Source: Lichina pygmaea
Taxonomy: Eukaryota > Ascomycota > Lichinomycetes > Lichinales > Lichinaceae
NCBI GenBank assembly: GCA_963422465.1
Contig: OY730169.1
Span: 5,704,001 to 5,768,000 of the forward strand
Direction: 5' to 3'
DNA: 64,000 nt
Shown here: piece by piece, positions 1 through 10,583 of the stretch
How positions within the stretch are numbered: position 1 is the stretch's first letter
Layout of the letters: each line of letters starts with the position of its first letter
The notes under the pieces: model-generated
What the model saw: the letters and a program-made list of their open reading frames with translations, nothing else
What the model was told of the DNA's origin: nothing
Databases searched by the model: none
Position numbers and translations under genes: made by a program

Positions 1-270
1 GCAGTGAAACGTATGCTCAGAGTCACAATCCTTTGGTGAATTGTACAGGGAAAGGGAATCATCCGTTGTGACCAGCCAAGGCCGGGGAGAGATCGTGCTG
101 GCGAAGGGCCACGACAGTACAATCTGGCGTTCTATGTTCGTGAGATGACCATCAAAACGACAAATGGCGACGATGCTGATGGAAATAGAAGGGCGGAATG
201 AGATTGGAGTAAGTGCAAGAAATAAAGATGCAAGGCGCAGGAGAAAGGAAGGGGGAATAGAAGCTAGCGA

Positions 271-1657
271 CTACTTTGGCGCAATCAAGGATGGAATATC
301 CTCCGCCTTTGCCGTGCCTTCGACAATGTCTGATTTGCTCGGATCGAGTCAGCCTTTCAAGTATTACGTTCGAGATATAGCACGTTCGGGGGAGATACTC
401 ACGAGCAACGGCGGTGAACAAAGGATAGTCGGCCGCGCGACCTCGCGCCTCCAGGAAGCCGTTCACCTCCCTGGCCGTCGAGGTGCCCTGCAGGATCTGG
501 CCGTTGAGCTCGGTGCGCTCGACCTCTTCGATACTGACGCCGCGCTCGACGGCGAGCTTGGCACAGCGGGCGTTGCGGCCGCCGGAGCAGCTCGTGATCA
601 GGTCGGCCACGCCGCAGCTCTCTTCGGTGAAGGTGGCGGCGTCGACGGCGTCGGAGAAGAACTCCTTTCCAAACTTGACCATCTCGAGGAGGCCGACGCG
701 CATGATGGCCGCCTTGGCGTTGTCGCCCCAGCCCAGACCGTCGACGGACCCGGCCGCGAGGGCGACTATATTCTTGAGCGCCCCGCCGAGCGAGACGCCG
801 GCCACGTCCGAGACCATGCTCACGTGGAAGTACGGCCGGTGGAACAGCGTCTTGAAGACGGCGTGGTCCAGCGGCGGGAACTCCTGCGGCAGGGGCTCCA
901 GCCGGACCTTCTTCGTCGTGCCCGCACCCGACTTGGGTGCGAGGTCGACCAGGTTCACGTGCGACGAGGTCGGCGAGGGACCGTGCGGGGTCGGATTCCG
1001 CGAGTCGATAGACGGGGGGTCGTAGGCGACCGTCGTCTCGGAGAACTTCTCCTGCGCGATCTCGGTGGCAATGTTCGCGCCGGAGAGAGCTCCGCAGTAG
1101 ATGCCGAGCTTCGATCCGATGTCCTCGGAGAAGAGGCTCACGTCGTCGCTCGAGACCAGCACGCCCTTGACGCACGAAATACCGCGCGCGTAGGGCAGGA
1201 TCTTCCCCTTGAGTTGGTCGCAGATGCCGCCGATGAACTGGTGCGGCAGGTTGAAGATCAGGACGGTCGAGTCGACGACGGCATCGTCCAGCGAAGCCGT
1301 CGCCGTGATGTTGTCCGGCAAGGTGATGTCGGGGAGGTACTTGACGTTTTCATGGAAGTGATTGATCAAGGCCGTCAGTTTCTGCGGTTGCGTCGACAGC
1401 TCCGAGGACGGGTCATAGTGCCTCGACTCCTTGGAGAGCGTGACCGTCTCCTCGTGCACCCACATCCGGATGTGCCGGTCGAAGATCTCGGGGTGTTCTC
1501 TGACATTCTCGGCGACGATCTTGGCGATGGCGGAGCCCCTTGACAGGAAGAATCAGGCAAAGCGCCGTCGACAGGCCGAGGGTCTTGGTACGCACCAGTT
1601 TCCCGACCCCACCACTGTCACCTTGTGCCGAGACTGCGACAACCCCAGCGTTGCCAT
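271..1657 (-). CDS. GPD1: NAD-dependent glycerol-3-phosphate dehydrogenase
   Basis: Reduces dihydroxyacetone phosphate to glycerol-3-phosphate with NADH in the cytosol, for osmolyte glycerol and lipid synthesis. Exons read on the minus strand are 1657-1596, 1538-403 and 329-271 (418 aa). Joining them gives an unbroken family sequence: the Rossmann motif [10 protein letters not shown] spans intron 1, [25 protein letters not shown]-type sequence follows, then [17 protein letters not shown] and the [11 protein letters not shown] catalytic stretch, and the tail [11 protein letters not shown] is supplied by exon 3. Introns are 57 bp (1539-1595, AAG acceptor) and 73 bp (330-402, CTGAC branch). The ATG at 1657 gives [16 protein letters not shown], the usual short N-terminus of filamentous fungi; an in-frame extension upstream is possible but unneeded. 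Without splicing, the open frame reads past the true stop to about 152. Identification is firm; the extra loop around residues 160-200 is variable in this family. Confidence 0.93.
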
Positions 1658-3067
1658 GTCACGCGACTTGAATCGGCAGCCGATGAGAGTGGTCTTATGG
1701 CCGGCTATACCAAGACGAATAGTTCTCCGGACGGCAACTGCGAGGATATGAGCGGCTGTTTGATAGTGGGGACGAGCTGTACCAAAAAAGGGATGTCGTT
1801 GCATAGGGTGAGACTGGCGTCACGAACTCTTGAGGTTGGTGGGGCTGGCGGAGCTCCAAGCTTACTAATACGGTACATACGTACCTCGCATTCGGCATGG
1901 CTTTCCTAATCAGTGATCTTGAGCGAGGCCGGGAAGAGACATAACAAAGGTAACGAGACAAGACAGGAAAGAGAAGAGAGAACCGCATGCGAACTATCAC
2001 GAAGACGGAGCTCATGACTTCATTTTATGATAGCGGACCTAGATTGCGACCACATACGGGGTACTGTACCTCCGTACATAGTACGTACAGTACGATACGT
2101 ACGAGTATTGCCTCCGTACTGATACAAGATGATCGGCAGTGCTTAGTAATACCCTTGTACAGTACATATGTACAGCTGCGAGTAAGAGGGGCACCGAAGT
2201 AGTAAATTGTCCGCTGACCAGGCTCACGTGCCTCACGATACCCCCCCTCGGCTGCAGGAGGGCCGGTGTGGCTTTAGCAGCGTGAAGAGATGACCGTACT
2301 CGTAGGCCGCTCATGTGCCTGGCCTAGTCAGGTGATTGCCTTGCGAACCCCTATTGTAGGCCCAAGACGAAAAGGGGTCTTACATCGGCAAGGGACCTCC
2401 TACTTTAATTCCCCTCCTCCCACATCCCTCTTCCTTTCTCACACTAATCATCATCATTATCATCATGGCACCTGACACAACAATACACACCGCTGTCTTC
2501 CCATCTGTTGATCTAAATACTCACGTTCTTGCCATCGTGGGTACTCGACTGACATTCTCCAGCCAAAATCATGATTAATAGTTTCTCTCACATTTTTATT
2601 TGTTTGATCAGTTGTTAGAGGGACTAGCAAAATAACAGACATGGATCACAAGCACAGAGCCCGGAATACTAATCAACAGGTACGGTGAGTTGATTCATGG
2701 AACCCCGTTTAAGCCACGGCGGGTAGTCCTTGATAGCGATCAACAACCTCACGACATTATTGTTGTATCAGAAGAAAAGAATGCGAGAAGAGTTCCTGCG
2801 GGCGCTTGACGATGTCATCAGGTTGAAGTGGCGTAACGGCGTCCGCCTTCTTCTGTTCATGTTTGCCCACGGCGCAGAGTATACGTTCGAGCTCGAGCTC
2901 GGCTTCGATCCGGTCACAAACAAACCCCTCCTTTCCCCACCGATATCAAACAGACAACCGCAAGTGCGAATCTCACGACGTGGCCGAACATCACGCTTTT
3001 TCTGACTAGTTGCTTGTCTGGAGGATGGGTCAAGACGAAGGTCTTGAGAGATGAGGACGATGGTCCG
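1658..3067. other. Intergenic region with GTAC-rich island
   Basis: This is the shared upstream region of the divergent genes on either side. Positions 1868-1885 and 2055-2180 are dense in overlapping GTAC and TACGTA tetranucleotides. A pyrimidine-rich stretch with ATC repeats at 2400-2465 precedes an ATG at 2465 that opens only a 37-codon frame, and an ATG at 2641 is followed by a plausible donor (gtacggtgag). Non-coding 5' exons of the gene at 3068 could lie here, but none can be proved. Confidence 0.5.
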
Positions 3068-4214
3068 ATGGCCACGACCATGGCAGCCGCCCCGCAACTC
3101 CAGCAATCCGAATCGTGGCAACAGGCCGTGTCCGGTCGTTTCGGTGGCTCAACCTTTAGCTCAGCTGTCGTTGAGCAGCTTTTGAAAGAAGCCAACCTGC
3201 CACCACCATCCCCCACGCCCAATCCATCTCATCTACGCTCATACCAGAAGGTCGTTGCCGACGTGAAATCGACGCTCTACAATGAGTTGGATGTCCGCTT
3301 CCCGACCAAACTGATCTTCGGCGCCCAAGGTGACCGTTGGCATGACGGGTTCCGCGAACGAAGCGGCCTGCAGTCAACACACTACCGCGAGTGTTACGAG
3401 GCGCTCCGTCAAGTGCCCGCCTCGGGCCTGAGTCCCGAGGACGATCGCAGCCGTCGTCTCGACGACGTGCCGAAGTCCGAGATCCAAGCCTGGAGAGAGC
3501 GGAATGGCGCCGCAGAGCCAAGCGATGAGAGGATGGCAAGAGGGATGTCCGGCGGGGGGGCCTACTCCCAATCAAGTCGCTTATCTTCGATCGTCCGAAG
3601 TATGGCTTGCCGTTATCTTCAATCATGCCCGGGAGCCGACACAATGGCTTCGAATGTCGGAGCTCATTACCTGGTCCGACAAGCGGCTCAAGGCCATCTG
3701 GCGAGAGATCAGTTTGACGAGGCCATCGATCTCCTGCTCTATCGAATTGGAATGATGCGGCTAGCAGGGCAGTATGTCCTCGAGCTGAAGCTCGACTTCA
3801 TCCCCGCCGCCTGGTATGACGACCAGGTCTGGGACAGGGACCATCCAGGGCAGACGGAGGCGAAGGACAGGGCCTTGTCAGAGATCATGCGGCTAGGGAC
3901 ATCGCTGTTCCCGCGGCGGCCGCCGGACGTCTATTGTCCATACGCAAAGCCTGCGCAGTACCTTGCCGCAGCATTGGCAGCGTCGGGCATGGATGAAGTA
4001 ATGAAGAAAACCTTGTTGGCGGAAATTTGGAAAGGTGGGTCTTCCTCTCAAGTGTCTCGTCAACTAACATCTCACGATTCTAGTCAATGAGAAGACTCTG
4101 GAGACCCAGATGGCGATCGTAAAAGCCTCGACGACAGTGGAGAGGTGTCTTGGCAAGTCGTTATCCCCTACGAAATCTTCGTTCAAGAAGGCCCGGACAT
4201 TGTCGGAGGAATAG
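3068..4214 (+). CDS. Unrecognised protein (hypothetical)
   Basis: I do not recognise the family. The model is 3068-4034 joined to 4084-4214 (365 aa). The 49-bp intron has a good donor (gtgggt), a CTAAC branch and a TAG acceptor, and splicing replaces a stop at 4090 with a lysine/serine-rich tail ending TLSEE. The first ATG in this frame (MATTMAAAPQ) is taken as start; the frame is open further upstream but without an ATG. The protein is largely hydrophilic, with a predicted helical C-terminal half containing YVLELKLDFIPAAWYDDQ. Around 3560 there is a run of seven G, and the +1-shifted frame from 3580 to 3720 also looks protein-like (WLRMSELITWSDKRLKAIWR), so an undetected intron or a frame error is possible there. 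Existence of a gene is likely; its exact structure is not certain. Confidence 0.55.
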
Positions 4215-4433
4215 TATGGAATCGTGTGCTTTGGACCTTTTTGGCAGTCAGAGACTAATGAGCTTTCAAATACGGTTGCGTCTCCAGGCACGGTAATGGT
4301 GGGTATACTCGAGGATGATCATGGGCATTATGGGCCCAGGAGCTAGTGTGCCTACGAGCATGCCACTGACTCAGCCTTGGTCACATGACCCAGTCCCCGC
4401 AGAAGCACGTGCCTGGAGCTGTTGAGGCAGGAG

Positions 4434-4596
4434 TGTTAGGATTGCAACACTGCCAAGGTCCAATCTCGGGAAGGACACAGCGGGCTGCAGAATAGAGGCT
4501 GAACAGGGACTGAACAGGGGTTGAATTCGTGTATATAGCGAGTGTTTTTTCCTAGAGAAATTGATAACAGCTCTTCCCTGCCTCCCAGCTCCAACA
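4434..4596 (+). repeat. 5' LTR of the short copia element
   Basis: It begins TGTTAGGATTGC and ends CTCCAACA. A TATATAG box lies near 4532. It is nearly identical to 5715-5877. Confidence 0.9.
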
Positions 4597-4800
4597 GGTT
4601 ATGAGCCCGGAATTTGCGCAAGTTGAAGCCGTCCACCTACCAGCTGCGATAAGCTAGGTTGTCTGCCAGCTACGAGAAGTCTGAGTCGTTCACCAGCTAC
4701 GAGAAGTCTGAGTCGTTCACTAGCCACGAGAAGCTAAGTTGGTTTCTGCAGCGAGAAGCAGTCAGTCGGTCAACAAGCAATCCCACCTGCGATCACCACG

Positions 4801-5689
4801 ATGTCGGTGTCTACCAGCAAGCTGTTAGTCAGGATTGACTAGCTCACGGCGTACAACTATGACATATGGAAGATAAAGATGGAGATGCTATTGATCTGGG
4901 AGTGCCTCTGGGCAGTCATCTCAGAGAAGAAGACAAGGCCTAAGGTGAAAGGAAAAGCAAAGGAGGATTTGGACAAGCCAACAGACACCCAGCTGGCATT
5001 TGATGAGGAGGCTGAACAAGCAACAGCCACAATCTTTCTCTAACTCAGCGACAGCGTCGGCAGGAATGTACAAGGCATCCATGACCCAGTCCAACTTTGG
5101 AAGAAGCTACACGACCTGTACGGCCAAACTGGTTTCTCAACTCGCCACTGGCTATAGCAGCAGCTGTTCAAGGCCAAGCTACGGGGCTACAAGTTAGCAA
5201 TCAAGTACACAGAGGAGATACAGTCAATAGCGGAGCAGTTGAAGGATGCAGGCTTTGAGGTCCATGATGAGATCTTGGCCACAGCACTACTGCAAGGATT
5301 GGATGGGAGCTACAAGGCTTGTCTCCTTCACGACCCAGGTTTACCGTACAGACAAAACAATCAGCTTTGATAAGCTGGTTGCCAATATTATTGATGAAAG
5401 TCAGCGGATGGGGTTGGAAGAACAGGAGCTAGAGTGGGCTCTACAAGCTACAGACTTGGCAAAAGGAAAAGGACAATGTGGACACTGTTGGAAGATAGGG
5501 CACCGGAGCAAGAACTGCTGGACGAAACACCCGGAACTTCGACTGAACAACGACTCGGCCTCGGACTCAGATTCAAAGGACGAAACAGACCATCGGAGCA
5601 AGAAGAAAGGGGGAAAGAAGAGACAGCAGCGGAAGCACATGGCCCATCTAGCAGTCACTTCTTCATCATCGTCGGATTTGGTATTCTGA
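4801..5689 (+). pseudogene. Degraded copia-type gag
   Basis: Reading from the ATG at 4801 gives a copia Gag (UBN2/DUF4219-like) sequence: NYDIWKIKMEMLL, then LWKKLHDLYGQ, then KYTEEIQSIAEQLKDAGFE and ALLQGLDGSYK. The frame is broken by stops at about 4840 (TAG), 5041 (TAA) and 5155 (TAG). It then shifts near 5330 into the frame that ends at 5689 and carries the zinc knuckle CGHCWKIGHRSKNC (CX2CX4HX4C) and an acidic/basic serine-rich tail. Each TAG/TAA could come from CAG/CAA by a C-to-T change. The protein would coat the element RNA; this copy cannot make it. Nothing after gag resembles a polymerase, so the loss of pol is a deletion, not decay in place. Confidence 0.75.
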
Positions 5690-5714
5690 CAACCCTGCCA
5701 GTGTTGAGAGGGGG

Positions 5715-5877
5715 TGTTAGGATTGCAACACTGCCAAGGTCCAATCTCGGGAAGGACATGGCGGGCTGCAGGATAGAGGCTGAATAGGGACTGAACAGGA
5801 GTTGAATTCATGTATATAGCGAGTGTTTTTTCCTAGAGAAATTGATAACAGCTCTTCCCTGCCTCCCAGCTCCAACA
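5715..5877 (+). repeat. 3' LTR of the short copia element
   Basis: A 163-bp copy of the 4434-4596 LTR, preceded by the purine tract at 5706-5714 and followed by the second copy of the target duplication AGGAG. Confidence 0.9.
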
Positions 5878-6022
5878 AGGAGCTCAGCTTGGAAGGAGGC
5901 TTGGTGATGTAAGATCACATAAGTAGCAGTTAGTTTTCCTCTGAGAGAGGACAGCGAGAATCAATCATCACTTCTCCCTTCACCTGAGCGACAACAAATC
6001 ACAACATCCCCAGAATAACACC

Positions 6023-6301
6023 ATGTCCTTCTTCCACGCCAAGCTCTTATATCATAGAGTACTGTTCTGGCGTTTGTCTGATGCCACCTTCTTTTTAGCT
6101 AGTCTGGCTGCATGTGACAGGTACGGACTGCCTTATCCATGTGCTACGATGCGCCGGCGCCGCGAATACGCCTCGCTGGCTTCAAGTGGGGTTGGTAGCA
6201 TTCTTCGCCATCGCGCTATGTATACTAGAGTTCTGCTGCTTGATATCTCTTCTATACATACACATGTACTACTCTACCTCATATTCAAGATTCTGAGATG
6301 A
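6023..6301 (+). CDS. Possible small protein, structure unresolved
   Basis: An ATG at 6023 lies in a good fungal start context (AACACCATGTCC) after a C/A-rich leader (5950-6022) of the kind seen in fungal 5' UTRs. Unspliced it codes for 92 aa with no recognised domain. If the stretch between about 6045 and 6119 is an intron (acceptor gtgacag at 6119), the following exon could be read in the frame that ends at 6296, which carries one clear transmembrane helix (VGLVAFFAIALCILEFCCL). I cannot choose between the models. It may also be a non-coding transcript. Confidence 0.3.
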   Translation: MSFFHAKLLYHRVLFWRLSDATFFLASLAACDRYGLPYPCATMRRRREYASLASSGVGSILRHRAMYTRVLLLDISSIHTHVLLYLIFKILR

Positions 6302-6551
6302 TTTCGACTGAGAACAGTCAAGTTATTCTATTTTCTGTATAGGGGGCCCTTGGTCGGTCATCCGCTCGCCACCTGACATCGACCGTCACGTGATAGGATA
6401 CGGTACGGTACCCCACGGTACTCCAGAGCCTGAGAAAGACGGTCACAGCAATCGATGTCTAACAAGAATTATATCAGCCGACACCTGTATCCGGCTGGGA
6501 CATGATACAATATCGCAAAGGGTCGCTGGCCGCGGCGCCTCCTTCTCCAGG

Positions 6552-7727
6552 CTACGGCGTCGAACCAGCTCCAAGGCTTTCGACCAGCGATGGGCCACCG
6601 TCCTTTTCGCTGAGCTTGCGGTTCGTGTCAGGGGACGCGGTCCGCTCGCCGTCACCGAACAACCTCTTGAACACCTTGTCGTAGCTGGTCCACACCACGG
6701 TGAAGAGGGCATCGCCATAGCGCGAGAACCACTTGGGCGCCCGTCCCTTGTTGTCGGCAAAGATCCGGTTACCGGTGAACAGCGCCACCAGGGCCGGGCC
6801 CCAGAGCGAGAGGAAGACGTACTGTCCGACACGTTGCCGCGTCTCCGTGATGGTGTAGGGCTGAAGGCCATGCAGGTAGTCTTGGTACTCGGATGGCAGG
6901 TCGTGCTCTTGGGCGCCGTCGGTGATCAGTTTGAGATAGCGAGCCGATGGCTGGGCGTAGTCTGGGTTCGGCCGCTGTCGGCGGCCGGCGGGTCTCGGCC
7001 CCGCCTCGGCATCGTCATCTCCCCCCGGTCGGCTGGCAGGCGCATACAGGGTGTGCGCCTTGAACGGCGCCGTACCGGGCTGGTCCGGAACCGTGTCAGA
7101 CTCTGGTAGGGCGTAGCAGCCGACGAGGACGTCCTGATACGACATGCCGCCCCCCTCGGTGGCGATGATGCGGCCATAGTCCATCCTCGTTACCTCGTAG
7201 ACGACACCGACGAGGCCTTTGCGCCATTCGGCGCCGGCGCCGGCGCCGGCGCCACTCGCCGACGTGGCGGTCCTGAGCAGCGGCGCCTTCTCCGAGATGG
7301 CCGGCGCCTCGTTTGATCTGTCATCCGCAAGGTGCCTCCAGCGAACGTTTGCAAAGCACGGCTCGACGTAGGGCATCCCAGGCAGATCAAAAGTCAACCG
7401 GAGCTCCGGCACCACAACGTTCACCTCGGCGAGAGGCCTAATGCCACGTCTCTCCCGGAACGTCTTAGCACAGAGATTGGAGCCGTATGCGAGGTAGAGG
7501 ACGGTGTCAGACTCGGCCGCAGCGTCTCCACTATCAACTTCGTCGACCAGTTCCTCGACGTGGAACGGCTTTTCGTTGAGCGACCGCCTTTTGCGCTCCT
7601 CGGACACAGGCGAGAGACTGCATGGCCCCTGCTTGGCCGTGGGAACCGGAACCGTCCGCACCTCAACGGCCTCTGCCACGGCGCCAGCAGCCTGAACGCC
7701 ATCCGCATTAGATTCTGGGACGGCCAT
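6552..7727 (-). CDS. Gamma-glutamylcyclotransferase-like protein
   Basis: The protein (391 aa, no intron needed) contains the family signature YLAYGSNL near residue 80, followed by GIRPLAEVNVVVPELRLTFDLPGMPY, and later YEVTRMDYGRIIATEGG with the catalytic-type glutamate region. Enzymes of this fold release 5-oxoproline from gamma-glutamyl amino acids or glutathione. A C-terminal hydrophobic segment (YVFLSLWGPALVALF, about residues 310-325) predicts membrane attachment, a feature of fungal members. The first 75 residues are Ala/Val-rich and poorly conserved. The ATG at 7727 was chosen because upstream sequence is GTAC-rich and promoter-like; an in-frame ATG further upstream (about 7823) remains possible. 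The GCC repeat around 7240-7255 codes a Gly/Ala run. Confidence 0.8.
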   Translation of the reverse strand: MAVPESNADGVQAAGAVAEAVEVRTVPVPTAKQGPCSLSPVSEERKRRSLNEKPFHVEELVDEVDSGDAAAESDTVLYLAYGSNLCAKTFRERRGIRPLAEVNVVVPELRLTFDLPGMPYVEPCFANVRWRHLADDRSNEAPAISEKAPLLRTATSASGAGAGAGAEWRKGLVGVVYEVTRMDYGRIIATEGGGMSYQDVLVGCYALPESDTVPDQPGTAPFKAHTLYAPASRPGGDDDAEAGPRPAGRRQRPNPDYAQPSARYLKLITDGAQEHDLPSEYQDYLHGLQPYTITETRQRVGQYVFLSLWGPALVALFTGNRIFADNKGRAPKWFSRYGDALFTVVWTSYDKVFKRLFGDGERTASPDTNRKLSEKDGGPSLVESLGAGSTP

Positions 7728-9106
7728 GGCTCTTGCAGTGTGGCGATAGGATGGACCGAAGGCGTCGAGGAGTACTTCCGTACAGTACGGCTGTGTTGTG
7801 CTTATATGCTCCTCCGGGCGCATTCGCCAGGGGTCTCGGGATTGGTAATTCGACCGGGACCGGAGTCGGGGCGGCCTTGTGGTAGCTCCGAGCTCCGAGC
7901 ATCTTACGTAATCCAGGCGTCCCCGTCCAGCGAGAGAACTTAACCACGGCCTAGCCTCGTTCAAGCATGATTTGCTGCTCCAATATGTCGTCAGCTTGTC
8001 AGGAGAGGAGTGATTGGGAGTGAGACAGCTCTGCAGCTCTGCAGCTCTGTCATTTTAGCTGCATCTAGGAGTGACTAAAGCCAGTCATGCGGGTTGAGAC
8101 TTGACCTAGCAAGCCAGGCTTGTGCTTTCGATCATGTCGTGCTTTACGCATGTCCGGTTAGAACATGCTTTAGTTTCTCGGTCCTTATAGATTGCAGCTC
8201 CCCCTTCTATCCTGGTCAAGGTGGTCTAACCCTCCGCACATGTGTTAGCCAAGGCAAATTGCGAGGTAAACACATGGTGGTTACTGTCAGGAGGTTGAAG
8301 TCACCACCGGCCATAGAGCCCACATCGACCGAATCACGGCATTCGAGATTGCGGCAGGAGCATCCCTTTCAAGACGGTCATTGGTGTGTTGTGAGTAGTG
8401 CATTTGACGAAGAGACAGCCCGCAAGCAGCTCAAGAGGACGCTTGCACTCGTGATGATGACGATTGTCCTCCGCAACATCTCAGCCGCGAGCCTTTTCGG
8501 CAACTGCAGGTAGCGCATGTCATCTTGCATGGTCTCAAGACAGGGCCTTCTGCTAGATTGGTGATCACACCTCTCCATCTCATGTCGAAGCTGTCAGATG
8601 CCTGGATGTCGGTGACCACCGGTGTCACCGGCGCGAGACGACCGAGAAGACAACCGCAGCTCAGGTCCTCAAAGTGTCCGACAAGGGCGCAGTGGCTCTG
8701 GTCGAGAGACCTGACATCAACCGGCCGAGAAGTACCCTGACTCTGCATTGCACAGATCACGTTGATTTAGGGGGTTTTCATGCTCTCTTGGGCATGTGTC
8801 CAACGAGGAGGCGCCCCGCTGTTACTTGGTCAAGAGAATTTCATGTGGGAATGAGATGCGCCGCAACTGAACTGGGCAAACGGTGCTCGTACTTGTATCT
8901 TTGGAGCTGCCATAGCTACATCGCCAGGAGCTTTTTTGGCTAGGCGAATAGCTGCGGGAGTGTACTCAACTAACGTACCTAACGATTCGCAGCTGAGCTG
9001 GCGGCAGATAGGCGAAACTCAGAGTGACTCATGATCATCATCATGATCGTCATCGCTGTTGTCGTCGTATCGAATCAGGGGTAAAGAAAGCGTGCAGCGC
9101 TACGTA

Positions 9107-9132
9107 TTACCGGTACCGTACGGTACCGGTAA
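9107..9132. repeat. 26-bp perfect palindrome of GTAC units
   Basis: The 26 bases starting TTACCGGTACC and ending GGTACCGGTAA read identically on both strands with no spacer. They are built from CCGGTACC and GTAC units and are the most regular member of the GTAC islands scattered between genes here. Confidence 0.8.
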
Positions 9133-9197
9133 GCTATATCATGGTGAGACGCTAAGCCCTGCTGTGGTAAGGCTCGGCCGTATCTGTCTGACGCGCA

Positions 9198-9880
9198 GCT
9201 GCTACGGATAAGACGGATTTTTGGACTATGGAGAAGACAGATACAGAATGGATTTCATTTAGGTCTAGCACAGCGCATATTCCAGATTGACTTCCATGGT
9301 AGGACTCACCAGCCACTACGTAAGTACCCCCCTCCTCTATGCAACTTTCTCCAATGCCCCCCTTGTTTATGAGTATGTACCTGAATACCTTGAAATTAGC
9401 GGTAGCTCAGAGGGAGTGTAAGTACTCCAGAACTATTGAAAAGTCAGCTCCCATGCCACGACCGCTCAACTCCACCCAGCTGACGGGGTCCCCACAACCC
9501 CAAAAATAACATATAAGATATCAAGATGGGGTCCGACTATGTGCATGTGGAGCTGGACATTGAATACGACTAGAGAAAAGATACGACTGAGAAATGTGCG
9601 CTGAGTGATGTGAGAATGACTTATGATACATGTGACCTAGTCAGCTTCAAGAAGTACTTTCATTTATATGGCTCGGTCAACTGAGACAAAGAAGTACAGG
9701 GGGGTATCAGAAGTGAAAAGTTGCCAAGAGGGGCTATCACATTGACTGTGTGCTTAGTAAGCAAAAGAGCTCGTACGTTACGTACCGTGGAAGTCAATCT
9801 CGAATATGACCTACAGTAGATGAAATCCATTCTGTATCTGTCTTCTCCATAGTCCAAAAATCCGTCTTATCCGTAGCAGC
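9198..9880. mobile_element. Inverted-repeat (MITE-like) element
   Basis: Arms 9198-9301 and 9783-9880 are inverted copies. The outer 60 bp (GCTGCTACGGATAAGACGGA onward) are essentially identical; the inner ends share GATTGACTTCCA. About 480 bp lie between them with no open frame of note. No unambiguous target duplication is visible, although the terminal GCTGC-TA arrangement would hide a TA duplication of Tc1/mariner type. No transposase is present, so it would be non-autonomous. It may also be a simple foldback sequence. Confidence 0.6.
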
Positions 9881-10583
9881 AATGCTATAATACGTACTGT
9901 ACGTTACGTACGTTACGTACTTACTACTCCATACGATACGAGCGGGAGAGTGCGCTATACTTCCGTACTTCCGTACCCGTGCCGTAACAGACAGAGACCT
10001 TTCTAGGCGAATCCAGCCATGGGTTGGCATTCACTTTGTTCAGGCTCCGACTTTCATAAGTTCTGCCACTCACCTACCGCAGTTCAGGACTTTTAATAGC
10101 GACGCTTGGACAAGGCTGTATGGCATAAAAAAGCACCCGTTACGTTACGTACGTACGAGTACAACCCCGCGTGCCCCGCTGCCGTCAGTCGGCAGCCGTC
10201 AGGCAAAGTCGCAGCTTTTACCGGATCTTCCATCGGTTGCCAGACCAACAGAGTACACGATACTACATCCGTCCCTGCAGCAGTCGAATGAGAACTGGGT
10301 TACGACCACTATCGTCATCGCCATCTCGGAGGCTACTTACATATAATCCCTTATAGCAGACCTCAGTTTATCGGACTACCGGTACGGCACGGTAGCAGCC
10401 AAGCCTGTGCTGTCCCTTCGCCCGAGCCAGGCACGCCACGATTGAAGGGCGAGTCCTAGACCCGGTTCATCACCTACGACTGAATGCACCCCTCCAGCTT
10501 CCATCCCTTCAAGGGAAGGGTATCCCGCCACCTCGGCGATCCGGTCCGTCGTCCAATGTTGTTTCTCATCCCGGCCTCTTGTC

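Larger units (their letters stand above)
4434..5877 (+). mobile_element. Short copia-type, gag-only LTR retrotransposon
   Basis: Two 163-bp LTRs (TGTTAGG...CCAACA) bound a 1,118-bp interior, and the whole is flanked by a perfect 5-bp target duplication AGGAG (4429-4433 and 5878-5882). Directly after the 5' LTR the bases GGTTATGAGCCC are complementary to the anticodon arm of initiator tRNA-Met, the half-tRNA primer site used by copia elements. A purine tract (GAGAGGGGG) sits directly before the 3' LTR. The interior codes only for a degraded gag; there is no integrase, reverse transcriptase or RNase H. It is therefore non-autonomous and was probably mobilised by a full copia element elsewhere. 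LTRs differ at few positions, mainly transitions. Confidence 0.9.
7728..10583. other. Long intergenic region
   Basis: Nearly 2.9 kb without a convincing gene; short open frames here lack codon bias, motifs or splice logic. It contains a CTGCAG-type short repeat at 8025-8050, a 26-bp perfect palindrome at 9107-9132, the inverted-repeat element at 9198-9880, and GTAC/TACGTA islands at 9770-9795, 9893-9930 and 10138-10160. No tRNA could be recognised. Confidence 0.5.

Noticed and set aside
399-1543. Open frames over the glycerol-3-phosphate dehydrogenase gene on both strands
   Set aside because: Out-of-frame shadows; only the minus frame with GSGNW and SLGGALKN motifs is conserved.
8094-8943. 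Open frames of 70-139 codons in the 8-9 kb region
   Set aside because: No ATG context, codon bias, motif or splice logic; consistent with chance in non-coding DNA.
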